This document shows, piece after piece, positions 48,036-56,895 of a stretch of 64,000 nucleotides of DNA. The stretch is from an uncultured Porphyromonadaceae bacterium. Its GTDB lineage: Bacteria > Bacteroidota > Bacteroidia > Bacteroidales > Muribaculaceae. Made by a program: the position numbers and the translations under genes. The DNA lies in contig CANRWW010000010.1 in assembly GCA_947643665.1 (NCBI GenBank), forward strand, positions 1 through 64,000. Reading direction: 5' to 3'. The notes beneath the pieces were generated by a model that was given only the letters and a program-made list of their open reading frames with translations, did no database searches and had not been told where the DNA came from. Within the stretch, counting starts at the first letter, position 1. Every line of letters begins with the position of its first letter.

Positions 48036-49034
48036 ATGACTTTTCAGGATTTCAAGAGCGACCAGCCGGTGCGCTGGTGTGCCGGATGCGGTGATCACGC
48101 CGTTCTTAATTCGCTACATAAGGCAATGGCGGCTTTAGGTGTGCCACCGGAGAAGACTGCCGTTATTTCAGGTATCGGCTGCTCATCACGTCTGCCGTAT
48201 TACATGAATACCTACGGTTTCCATACCATCCACGGACGCGCCGCTGCGGTGGCAACTGGCTTCAAAGTGGCAAATCCGGACATGGCCGTATGGCAGATCT
48301 CCGGCGACGGCGACGGCCTGGCTATAGGCGGCAACCATTTCATACATGCCGTGCGCCGCAATGTGGACATAAACATGTTGCTGCTCAACAACAAGATATA
48401 TGGTTTGACAAAGGGACAGTATTCACCAACGTCTGAACGCGGCTTCGTATCCAAGTCGTCTCCCTATGGTACGACGGAAGACCCGTTTATCCCGGCAGAA
48501 CTTGTATTTGGTGCACGAGGCAATTTCTTTGCCCGTACGATAGATGTGGATCTTGCCACATCGCAGGAAGTGATGCTCGCCGCGGCGCGACATAAAGGTG
48601 CGTCGGTTGTGGAGGTGCTCCAGAACTGCATGATCTTCAACAACGGCATACATGCTGAAATAACCGATCGCGAAAAGCGCGCCGACCGCACCATACACCT
48701 CCGTCATGGTGAAAAAATGGTGTTCGGCAAAGATGGGGACCGGGGCCTTGTGCGCGACGGGTTCCTTCTGAAAGCTGTGGAAATAGGCACGGACGGGTAT
48801 ACGATTGACGATGTGCTTGTGCATGATGCCCATACGCCGTCAAATTTCCTGCATCAGCAACTCGCCATGATGGATGGCAAGGAACTGCCACTAGCCATAG
48901 GCGTGATCCGCGATGTGGAGGCGCCCGCCTATGATGCCGAAGTGAACCGCCAGGTAGAGGAGGTGCGCGCCCGCAAGGGATTCACAGTTTTGCGTGACAT
49001 GATACTTGCCGGAGACACATGGACCGTGAAATGA
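48036..49034 (+). CDS. korB: 2-oxoacid:ferredoxin oxidoreductase subunit beta (TPP-binding)
   Basis: 'RWCAGCGDHAVLNSLHKAM', 'GIGCSSRLPYYMNTYGFHTIHGRAAAVATGFKVANPDMAVWQISGDGDGLAIGGNH'. Confidence 0.93.
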   Translation: MTFQDFKSDQPVRWCAGCGDHAVLNSLHKAMAALGVPPEKTAVISGIGCSSRLPYYMNTYGFHTIHGRAAAVATGFKVANPDMAVWQISGDGDGLAIGGNHFIHAVRRNVDINMLLLNNKIYGLTKGQYSPTSERGFVSKSSPYGTTEDPFIPAELVFGARGNFFARTIDVDLATSQEVMLAAARHKGASVVEVLQNCMIFNNGIHAEITDREKRADRTIHLRHGEKMVFGKDGDRGLVRDGFLLKAVEIGTDGYTIDDVLVHDAHTPSNFLHQQLAMMDGKELPLAIGVIRDVEAPAYDAEVNRQVEEVRARKGFTVLRDMILAGDTWTVK

Positions 49035-49648
49035 CAGCAATGAACTATCTTTTCGACCTCGGGGGAGTGATAATTGATATATGCCGCCATAATTGCGTGG
49101 AGGCTTTCAAGCGTCTTGGTTTCGAGGATATAGAGGATTATCTCGGCGACTACGGGCAAAAAGGTGTGTTCCTGGAGCTTGAGGAGGGCAAAGTAAGTGC
49201 GGATGAATTCCGTGCCGAGGTGCGCACGCATCTCCCGGCAGGTGTCACTGACTGCCAGATTGACGAGGCTTTCAATGCCTTTATAACAGGCATACCGCTG
49301 CCGCGTCTGGAGGCATTGCGCCGTCTGCGCTCAGAAGGCCATAAGTTGTATGTGATCTCCAATACTAATCCGGTGATGTGGGAGTCAAGCATAAAAGCAG
49401 CTTTCGCGCAGGAGGGAGGAGACATAAACACCTATTTCGACGGTGTGGTCACATCGTTTGAGGCGGGTGTGTGCAAGCCTGATCCTGGGATCTTTGAGCT
49501 ATGCTTCCGTAAATTCGGTATCCGCCCCGAAGAGACGATCTTCTTTGACGATTCCGCAGCCAATTGCGATTCCGCTTCACGCCTTGGACTCCACACCGTG
49601 CACGTGCCACCAGGCCAGGAATTTTCCTCCATGCTTTCTTGTAGATAA
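49031..49648 (+). CDS. HAD-family phosphatase
   Basis: 'MNYLFDLGGVIIDI', 'LYVISNTNPVMWESSIK', 'ICKPDPGIFELCFRKFGIRPEETIFFDDSAANCDSASRLGLHTVHV' (read as VCKPDPG); ATGA overlap with korB. Confidence 0.88.
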   Translation: MTAMNYLFDLGGVIIDICRHNCVEAFKRLGFEDIEDYLGDYGQKGVFLELEEGKVSADEFRAEVRTHLPAGVTDCQIDEAFNAFITGIPLPRLEALRRLRSEGHKLYVISNTNPVMWESSIKAAFAQEGGDINTYFDGVVTSFEAGVCKPDPGIFELCFRKFGIRPEETIFFDDSAANCDSASRLGLHTVHVPPGQEFSSMLSCR

Positions 49649-49667
49649 ACTTTCACCAGTATAAACC

Positions 49668-49687
49668 AACCCCTCTCCTGAGGGGTT
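49668..49687 (+). terminator. Short hairpin terminator after the HAD gene
   Basis: aacccctc (49668-49675), loop tcct, gaggggtt (49680-49687), followed by tattgtttt. Confidence 0.6.
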
Positions 49688-49717
49688 TATTGTTTTGATA
49701 GTAAACAGGAATAACTT

Positions 49718-50725
49718 ATGGCAAGACGTTTTTTCGTGGCGATACTGGCCGCAGTGCTGTCGCTGTCGGCGGTTGCGCAAGGGGGATGGGAACCAGACGT
49801 GCTGGGCGACGGCTATGAGTGCCGCCGCGTTGAGCAGGGGAAAGATTATTCAGGCCGTGTGGTATCTACTGTGATAAGGAAGTTGGCGCCGGATTCAGTG
49901 AATACGGCAAAAGCCGTGTTGTATGTGCATGGGTTCAATGACTATTTTTTCCAGGCAGAGATGGGCAATGAATTTGTTGACCATGGATACGATTTCTATG
50001 CGGTGGATCTCAGGAAATATGGACGCTCGTTTTTGCAGGGCCAGCGGCGTTTTGAGTGCCGTTCGCTTGACGAATATTTCCCTGATGTGGATTCCGCACT
50101 GGTGGATATTAAACGCAGCGGAGTGCATGAAGTGGTGCTGATGGGGCACTCTACTGGTGGGCTTATATCGGCTTATTTTATGGCAAAGAACAGGCGCCCG
50201 GATATAAAGGCGTTGGTGTTGAACAGCCCGTTCCTTGACTGGGATTTGGGGTGGATGGAGAAGATCGTGCCTGTGGTAGCCTGGTGGGGAGGCCTGTTCC
50301 CGAATACCCCCGTGCGTCAGGGCGATTCTACGGAATATGCCGAAAGCCTGTTAAAGAAATACCATGGTGAATGGACGTATGACACCGGTTGGAAACTTGT
50401 GCATTCGCCGGATGTCACTGCCGGGTGGGTGAGGGCGATAGATAAGGCACAGAAAGCTCTCCGCGATGGCAAGGCACGCATAGAAGTGCCGGTTCTTCTG
50501 ATGTTCTCGGCATGCAAGGCGGCTGATGCTGATATGGCAAGGAAATATAAGGGTGGCGATGCGGTGCTTGATCCTGAAGACATACGCCGCTACGGATGCA
50601 TGCTTGGGCCGCATGTCACGTGCCTTAAGGTATATGGCGGCCTTCATGACCTTGTGCTCTCTTCTCCGGCGGTCAGGACGGCGTTGTACGACAAGATTTT
50701 CGCTTGGTTGGCTCGTAAAGTATGA
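49718..50725 (+). CDS. Secreted alpha/beta hydrolase (serine aminopeptidase/lysophospholipase-like)
   Basis: Signal 'MARRFFVAILAAVLSLSAVAQ'; 'AVLYVHGFNDYFFQAEMGNEFVDHGYDFYAVDLRKYGRS', 'VVLMGHSTGGLISAYFM' (GHSTGG nucleophile elbow). Confidence 0.88.
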   Translation: MARRFFVAILAAVLSLSAVAQGGWEPDVLGDGYECRRVEQGKDYSGRVVSTVIRKLAPDSVNTAKAVLYVHGFNDYFFQAEMGNEFVDHGYDFYAVDLRKYGRSFLQGQRRFECRSLDEYFPDVDSALVDIKRSGVHEVVLMGHSTGGLISAYFMAKNRRPDIKALVLNSPFLDWDLGWMEKIVPVVAWWGGLFPNTPVRQGDSTEYAESLLKKYHGEWTYDTGWKLVHSPDVTAGWVRAIDKAQKALRDGKARIEVPVLLMFSACKAADADMARKYKGGDAVLDPEDIRRYGCMLGPHVTCLKVYGGLHDLVLSSPAVRTALYDKIFAWLARKV

Positions 50726-50918
50726 AAAGACGCAGAAGAGGGTGTCATAATGACCCATCTGGGGCGCTCCCTGAGGTGGTCGGGTTTGGTCATTGACCAA
50801 AGTCAACTCCCGTCATCCTCACCCTCAGGCTCCTACCATCTGGAACCATTCTTGGCTGAGCCAAGCGACCACAGGTCAATGACTGACAGCACCCTAGCCA
50901 TCCGCACAGAAACAAGTC

Positions 50919-50950
50919 GGCGTGTCAAAATTCGTGAATTTTGACACGCC
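50919..50950. terminator. Strong hairpin between convergent genes, terminator-like
   Basis: ggcgtgtcaaaatt (50919-50932), loop cgtg, aattttgacacgcc (50937-50950), followed by gtctttt. Confidence 0.7.
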
Positions 50951-51025
50951 GTCTTTTATATGGTTGCCTTTCATGCCGTCTCCCCTTTGTGTGGGGATAT
51001 GCCATTGACGGTATAAGCGTCACTG

Positions 51026-52612
51026 TCAATGTATGGCTACCTTGCAGGCTTTTCGTGATCCGTCTGGATAGTGCATTATCTTGATGTAAATTCCTTTGTC
51101 GGGATTGGCCACTTTCTGTCCGTTGAGATTCAGATATTCTTCTGAAACGGCTTGTGAAGCCACAGTAGCCGCATCTATGCCAGATTCCCTGAAATGATAT
51201 GTGGCTATTCCTGAATATGTGGTGTTGTCGCCATCTTTGTAAACAGCCCTTACACCGATAGAATCCATGTCTTCAAGAAAGAATACGAAGAAATATCCGT
51301 ACATCGACATAATGAAATCGCTTTGGAATGCATATGGTATGTCGGTCATGTCTTGATCCAGCCCGTAAAGATCTTTATTGAATGTATGCAATTTCCCGTT
51401 GCTGTAGATGTTGTAATACAGTTTTGACTGGTCAAGGGGGTATCCTTCGGTATCCACTGGATCAAAAGTGAAAATCAGAGCTCCCATCCCTTCGTTTTCG
51501 TCAAAGGCTTCGGTGCCTTCTTCGGAAGTGTCAATTACGGGTGTGGTTGGTGTCTTGGTGCCTTCGATATATGGGGTCATTGTACCTTGCTTGAACACCC
51601 GGTTGCTGTTAAGATCTACCGTCTCGTCGCCTATGTTGATGAAAACAGTGGCGTCTGCGGTATAATCTTGATCTGTCTTGGTGAGTGTGAGTGGGGTGAC
51701 AAGTCGCTTGTTGTCATCGGACAGCCCTGTCACATAGGTCAGATAACCGTCATATATCCCGGTATATGTGGAGGGTATTGACACAACTCCGTTGTTGAGC
51801 GTGCCCTTTACCCATGCTTCTGGAATGAATGTATTGAGGCCTTTGAACCAGACTTCGTTACCGGAGGTGCCTATGGTGATTACATTGCTTTTAAGTTCGC
51901 GGTCGCCATCCCTGTAATTAAAGATATAGCGTGATGTCTGTATGTCTGCAGGGGCTTCCAGTGGCTTAAGGTCTGCCACTTTGTAGGAAATACCCAGCTC
52001 GCCGAAGCTCTTAAAGTCGCCGGATGAGTCAATAAGGCCTATCATGCCCGCGTATTTCTTTGCTGTGGGATCAGCGATTTCCGGTATGACCTGCACGAGT
52101 CTGTTTCCTTCCCATTTCATGCGGAGGTCGCAGTTCCCCTCTTCCGCTTCCAATGTGATGCTTTCGCCGTTGACATGTGGAGTCAGCATTGCAACATACC
52201 TGTCTGAGGCCGGGTTTGCATCGTTATGGTATATGAGTTGCGGAAATTGGAATGTGACGGAGCCGTCTTCCCCAATATCCCCTTTTACCCAATATGTATA
52301 GGAAGATGAATACTGGCTGATGATGTTGCGGATATAGATGGCATCATCTGTGCGTACCATAGCGCCTGCGTAGCCGTTGTTGGACATTGATACCAATGCA
52401 GAGGAGTAGATGAAATATGAGGCCTCTGATGCGCAATAAAGGGGATCTATGAGCGTCCCTTCCGGAGTGGAGGTTATGACTTCTGAATTTGTCGCTGTGA
52501 TTTTCTGTTCGGCCGGAGTTGCGATTTTTGTGGATACAGGTTTCATATCACCAGCGTTTAGGGCATGGAGTGTCCCCGCAAGCAATATCGCAAAGGAAAA
52601 GATTTTCTTCAT
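51026..52612 (-). CDS. Secreted protein of unknown function with T9SS-like tail (paralog of 52746-54329)
   Basis: Signal 'MKKIFSFAILLAGTLHALNA', ATG at 52612; 'VITSTPEGT', 'NEVWFKGLNTFIPEAWVKGTLNNG'; tail 'LNLNGQKVANPDKGIYIKI'. Confidence 0.75.
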   Translation of the reverse strand: MKKIFSFAILLAGTLHALNAGDMKPVSTKIATPAEQKITATNSEVITSTPEGTLIDPLYCASEASYFIYSSALVSMSNNGYAGAMVRTDDAIYIRNIISQYSSSYTYWVKGDIGEDGSVTFQFPQLIYHNDANPASDRYVAMLTPHVNGESITLEAEEGNCDLRMKWEGNRLVQVIPEIADPTAKKYAGMIGLIDSSGDFKSFGELGISYKVADLKPLEAPADIQTSRYIFNYRDGDRELKSNVITIGTSGNEVWFKGLNTFIPEAWVKGTLNNGVVSIPSTYTGIYDGYLTYVTGLSDDNKRLVTPLTLTKTDQDYTADATVFINIGDETVDLNSNRVFKQGTMTPYIEGTKTPTTPVIDTSEEGTEAFDENEGMGALIFTFDPVDTEGYPLDQSKLYYNIYSNGKLHTFNKDLYGLDQDMTDIPYAFQSDFIMSMYGYFFVFFLEDMDSIGVRAVYKDGDNTTYSGIATYHFRESGIDAATVASQAVSEEYLNLNGQKVANPDKGIYIKIMHYPDGSRKACKVAIH

Positions 52613-52745
52613 AAGCATTGGTTTGAAATTGTTCTGATGATTTTTATTTGCCCCCGTTTTAAAAGCGGCAGGCAATTTGAGCCGTGATTCATGTATGGTT
52701 CTTGCAAAATCGTTTGATTGTTGTTTTCTGGCTTGTGCAAGAGTG

Positions 52746-54329
52746 TCATCTGATTAATGTCTTTGTAACTTTTCCTCCATCTATTTTGATGTATATGCCG
52801 GCTGACGGATTTTGTACCTGCCGCCCGGAGAGGTCGAAAAATTGCACATGGTCCGATTTTTCCATAGATCCGATCTCTGTTATCGAACTGTTGTCGGTAG
52901 ATATTATGCTGGAGGCATATTCGTTGTCGCCGTCAATATAGACGGTCTGCACCCCTACCACGCCTGCTTCTTCGTATATGAAGAATGTATGTGTGGCGCC
53001 CATCCCCATGAAGTCAAAGTTGTCGTCGGTGAAGCCGTAAGGTATGAGGGTGGTGTCTTCTTCAAGGCCGCCGTACATTTCGGTAGTGAATGTATATGGC
53101 TTGCCGTCGAAGTACACGCGATAGAAAAGGTGGGAAGTGTCAAGCCCAAGGCCGTCGGTATTGGTGACCGGGAATGTGAATTCAAAAGCCCCCATCTCAT
53201 AGTCTTCATCGTATGGCTCGTAGGTGGTGATAGCGGGATCGGCGGGTATATATGACATGCCGGCAGGGATGGCCTTGAATGCGGGACGTGCGAATGTCTC
53301 CACGGTGAGCACTATGCGTTGTCCGAGTGTGGTTATCATCATTCCCTGGTCGCATGAGAGTGTCTGCCGGTCGTCTGAGAATGTTAATACCGCAGCTTCG
53401 TTGCGGGTGAACTTGTCCACGTCGCGCCACAGGTTTTCGTCATATACGGTTTCTACATCTGCCCCGTGGAAGTAGCAGTAGTGGTATTGTCCCTGTTCTA
53501 TGCCTAAGTATTGCCCTGAGGCGAAAGAAACATTGTCGCCATCTATGTGGCCTTTTATCCATGCATCGGGAAAAACGTTGGAGATTCCTTTTATGAATAC
53601 TTCGTTGTCGGTCATGGCAAGTGACACACGTGCACCGGTTTCGCCGTATGTGAACGACCATTCCTGCGTATCCATCTCTGCCGGAGGTGTGACCGTAGTG
53701 TCGCTGAAGGGCGCGAAAGATGTGTTGAATTCGCCGTAGCCATACCATTTGCCTTCACTGTCGCCAAGGCCAAGTATCATGTCGTTCTGTTCTCCACCTT
53801 CCATTTGCCATATGCCGTCGGTCAGTGTCCAGCTGATGGTGTCCTTTTCGGGATCTACGGTATAGGTGGCCTCGTCATCTCCCATTACAGTGTAGTTCAT
53901 GCGGTACAGGGACAATGTGACTGTCTCATTGTTTGCTTTTCCGGCAAGTACTGCCTGTGGCAGGTGCGCCACCAGTTTGCCCTCTTCCATCTCAAGTCGC
54001 AAGTATGAATCTGTGTCGGCTTGTGACAGGGGATTGTAGAGGTAATAAGCTCCGTCTGTGCCGGCGATTATTTCTGTGGACACTCCTTCGTAGGCTGCGG
54101 TCTGCACACTGCCCATTATGGCATAATATGCGCCTCCACCGCGCGCATATCGGCCTGGTGTGCCCTCTGGTGTTTCTGTTATGACTCCGGTAGCTGCCTG
54201 TATTCGTTGTGCCGGAATTGAAGGCAGATCGTGGTTTTTCAGCAATCCTTTGACATTTTGTAATGCTTGTGACTGCGTCGGCAGCATAATGCCGGATATG
54301 GCGAGTAATAATGCGTAGAAATGCTTCAT
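52746..54329 (-). CDS. Secreted protein of unknown function with T9SS-like tail (paralog of 51026-52612)
   Basis: ATG at 54329 'MKHFYALLLAISGIMLPTQSQA'; 'VITETPEGT', 'NEVFIKGISNVFPDAWIKGHIDGD'; tail 'FFDLSGRQVQNPSAGIYIKI'. Track extension to 54599 runs through tRNA-Asp. Confidence 0.78.
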   Translation of the reverse strand: MKHFYALLLAISGIMLPTQSQALQNVKGLLKNHDLPSIPAQRIQAATGVITETPEGTPGRYARGGGAYYAIMGSVQTAAYEGVSTEIIAGTDGAYYLYNPLSQADTDSYLRLEMEEGKLVAHLPQAVLAGKANNETVTLSLYRMNYTVMGDDEATYTVDPEKDTISWTLTDGIWQMEGGEQNDMILGLGDSEGKWYGYGEFNTSFAPFSDTTVTPPAEMDTQEWSFTYGETGARVSLAMTDNEVFIKGISNVFPDAWIKGHIDGDNVSFASGQYLGIEQGQYHYCYFHGADVETVYDENLWRDVDKFTRNEAAVLTFSDDRQTLSCDQGMMITTLGQRIVLTVETFARPAFKAIPAGMSYIPADPAITTYEPYDEDYEMGAFEFTFPVTNTDGLGLDTSHLFYRVYFDGKPYTFTTEMYGGLEEDTTLIPYGFTDDNFDFMGMGATHTFFIYEEAGVVGVQTVYIDGDNEYASSIISTDNSSITEIGSMEKSDHVQFFDLSGRQVQNPSAGIYIKIDGGKVTKTLIR

Positions 54330-54420
54330 GAATTTGTGTTTCGTTGGAAAAATGTTGTCGTTTGCAAATATATGTAAAACTTTTGATATGCCAACACGGT
54401 TTACGACAAATTCATGTATA

Positions 54421-54466
54421 TAAAAAAGAATGACTAACACTGTCCGAAGACAAATATTAGTCATTC
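54421..54466 (-). terminator. Rho-independent terminator downstream of tRNA-Asp
   Basis: Minus strand: gaatgactaatatttgtcttcggacagtgttagtcattc then TTTTTT; perfect 10-bp outer stem (54428-54437/54457-54466) and UUCG tetraloop. Confidence 0.75.
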
Positions 54467-54480
54467 TCCTCTCTCTCCTG

Positions 54481-54554
54481 CGGTGCGGACGAGACTCGAA
54501 CTCGCGACCCCCGGCGTGACAGGCCGATATTCTAACCGACTGAACTACCGCACC
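54481..54554 (-). tRNA. tRNA-Asp (anticodon GTC)
   Basis: Minus strand GGTGCGGTAGTTCAGTCGGTTAGAATATCGGCCTGTCACGCCGGGGGTCGCGAGTTCGAGTCTCGTCCGCACCG: 7-bp acceptor stem, anticodon loop CCTGTCACG, T-loop GTTCGAGTC; CCA not encoded. Confidence 0.96.
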
Positions 54555-54648
54555 AAGAAATTTAGTGGCAACTTTGAGGGTATTGATTTTAGGCCTCAAC
54601 CATTTTGTCTCTCTCTTGAGTGGTTGGTTTCCCTCTCGTTTGCGGTTG

Positions 54649-54680
54649 CAAAGTTAGGGCGTTTTTTTGATTCTGCCAAA
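54649..54680 (-). promoter_or_regulatory. sigma-ABfr-type promoter for tRNA-Asp (TTTG-N20-TAACTTTG)
   Basis: Minus strand TTTG (54680-54677), 20-nt spacer, TAACTTTG (54656-54649). Confidence 0.65.
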
Positions 54681-54779
54681 TATTTTTGCAACTTTTTTGC
54701 AACTTTTTTTGAGGTTGTTTGGTGTGTTGTTGATAATCAATGGTTTATATAATGATTTTTTTAAAATAAAAATGTGGCA

Positions 54780-56054
54780 TTATGCGTCTGAAGAGGAAAT
54801 ACTGCTTACACGGATAAGCTCAAGGCGATTGTCGGATTTATCAATGATCTCCATCCTGAGGCCGTCGCATTCAAGCACAGTGTCTTTTTCCGGGATCTGT
54901 CCTGTAGTATACAGTATGTATCCTGCCAGGGTCTGGTATTCGTCTCCTTCGGGTATGTCAAGGTGGTAGGTGTCGTTTATATATTCTGTTTCCGTGCGTC
55001 CTGAGAATTCGTATATTCCTGGGGCTATCTCGCGCTCTATGAGTTGTACTTTGTCATGCTCATCCTGTATGTCGCCGCAAATCTCTTCCATGAAGTCTTC
55101 AAGCGTAACCATCCCCGATGTGCCGCCGAATTCATCCACAATAATGGCTATGGAGCGTTTTTCGGCAAGGAGCCTGCGCATCATTTTATTGGCCATAAGG
55201 GTGCCTGGCGCGAATACCACATCTTTAAGATGCTCTTTCCAGTCGCGCCCCGGTGTGAAAAGTTCGCTGACATGGATGTACCCGAGCACATTGTCAATGT
55301 CATTGCGGTATACTATTATTTTGGAGCGTCCCGATTCGGTGAATAGCTTGCTGAGTTGCTGGCGTGTAGTATTGTCAATGTCAACTGCTACGATCTCGTT
55401 GCGTGGTGTCATACAGTCGCGCAGATGTATGGTTGAGAAGTCCAGGGCGTTGTGGAATATCTTGACTTCGTTTTCAACCTCTTTCTTCTCGTCTGTGGTC
55501 TCGTCTATGGTCTGTTCCAGATATTCGTTTAATTCGCCAAGGGATATGGAACCGAGTTTCGGGTTATTGTCCTTTACGCCTGCTATCCGCATAAGCATTT
55601 TTGAAAGCCATGTGGTGAACAACGATATGGGGTAGAGGATCATGTACAGTAGTCCGGTGAAGGGGGCCACCAGGCGTAATGACCTGTTGGGGTTGATGCG
55701 GAAAATGGTTTTCGGGAGGAACTCGCCTGTTATGAGGATTATGCCGGTGGAGATGAATGTCTGTGCGATGAGTATGAACGCCTGGTTCTGCCACACGGTC
55801 TCAAGCCAGGGTTCTATCATTTTTGCGGCTCCCATTCCGTAGATAACGAGCATGATGTTGTTACCTACGAGTATCGTTGTGATAAAGAAATCTGCATGGG
55901 AGTAGAAAAGGTTCAACAGGCGTCCTACAAATCCGCCCTTTTGCACATCAAGTTCCACACGTACGCGGTCTGATGTCACATAGGCTATTTCGATGCCGGA
56001 AAATAATGCAGAAAAGAGCAGGGATATGATAGTGATTATGAGCCAAAGGGTCAT
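54780..56054 (-). CDS. Hemolysin/CNNM-family protein (DUF21 + CBS + CorC/HlyC), possibly GldE-like
   Basis: 'LFSALFSGIEIAYVTSDRVRVELD', 'RDCMTPRNEIVAVDIDNT', 'IAIIVDEFGGTSGMVTLEDFMEEICGDIQDEHD'; ATG at 56054. Confidence 0.88.
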   Translation of the reverse strand: MTLWLIITIISLLFSALFSGIEIAYVTSDRVRVELDVQKGGFVGRLLNLFYSHADFFITTILVGNNIMLVIYGMGAAKMIEPWLETVWQNQAFILIAQTFISTGIILITGEFLPKTIFRINPNRSLRLVAPFTGLLYMILYPISLFTTWLSKMLMRIAGVKDNNPKLGSISLGELNEYLEQTIDETTDEKKEVENEVKIFHNALDFSTIHLRDCMTPRNEIVAVDIDNTTRQQLSKLFTESGRSKIIVYRNDIDNVLGYIHVSELFTPGRDWKEHLKDVVFAPGTLMANKMMRRLLAEKRSIAIIVDEFGGTSGMVTLEDFMEEICGDIQDEHDKVQLIEREIAPGIYEFSGRTETEYINDTYHLDIPEGDEYQTLAGYILYTTGQIPEKDTVLECDGLRMEIIDKSDNRLELIRVSSISSSDA

Positions 56055-56172
56055 GGAAGGAGGTATGTGAATTAAGAAGTTAAGAAAAAAGAAATTGAGT
56101 AATGATGGCGAGGGCGCTGTCATAATGGCTCCTACCATCCGGAGCCATTATGGCACACCCTCAATTTTATCT

Positions 56173-56826
56173 CTATGGTTTCTCTTGATGGTCGGGCTGT
56201 CCTTCGGGTTCCGGTTCCTCTGGGGATCCGGTTGCCGGTTCTTGATTGTTTCTGAATCCGTCTGTAGGGAGGCTCGCAGATGTATGTCTCACTTTGTAAG
56301 CGGTCATGTTTTCGTTTGATTCGAAGCCATACCCTTCGATCGTACGGTCTGAGCGTTCGATGTGTATAAATGAGTCTGAGTAGATCTTCTTGGCATTCTG
56401 ATCCCAGAAAAGCTGCTGTGTGAGGAATCTGTCTCCATTGATATTGCGCATGCGCACATTGCGGTCGAATCTCCAGAGTTTTTTATTGCTGAAAAATGTG
56501 GCGGTATCGGCGGTGAACGTACCGTCCTCTTTCATGTCGTTGTCTAATTTGACAATGAACATTCCCTCTGGAAAATTCCAATGTGGTTCGCTGGCTTCCT
56601 CATACATGAGCCATAGCGGGGTGGTAATATGGTAGCGGGTATAGCCGGAGTCGGAGATTGTTGTGGACACGTTTATGGTGCGCATGGTGGGGAATGTCTC
56701 CGGGTCTGCGCTTAGCGATATTGTCTCCCGTTTCTCTTCAGAACAGGCTACGGTACAAAAAGCCATAACCAGCGCCATAAGTAGCGCCGGAAGTAGTTTC
56801 ATGCCGTTTGTACTGGCTGCCGTCAA
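56173..56826 (-). CDS. lptC: LPS export ABC transporter periplasmic protein LptC
   Basis: Lipoprotein 'LLMALVMAFCTVACSEEKRE'; 'VSTTISDSGYTRYHITTPLWLMYEEASEPHWNFPEGMFIVKLD', 'TADTATFFSNKKLWRFDRNVRMRNINGDRFLTQQLFWDQNAKKIYSDSFIHIE'. Confidence 0.85.
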   Translation of the reverse strand: MTAASTNGMKLLPALLMALVMAFCTVACSEEKRETISLSADPETFPTMRTINVSTTISDSGYTRYHITTPLWLMYEEASEPHWNFPEGMFIVKLDNDMKEDGTFTADTATFFSNKKLWRFDRNVRMRNINGDRFLTQQLFWDQNAKKIYSDSFIHIERSDRTIEGYGFESNENMTAYKVRHTSASLPTDGFRNNQEPATGSPEEPEPEGQPDHQEKP

Positions 56827-56895
56827 TTAGTGATTTGTATTTAATGCAATTATGGTAAATGGCGGTTCAAACCGGTATAATGTTTCCGGTTTTGA

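Noticed and set aside
54329-54599. N-terminal extension of the 617-aa ORF
   Set aside because: Runs through tRNA-Asp and its terminator; a clean signal peptide begins at 54329.
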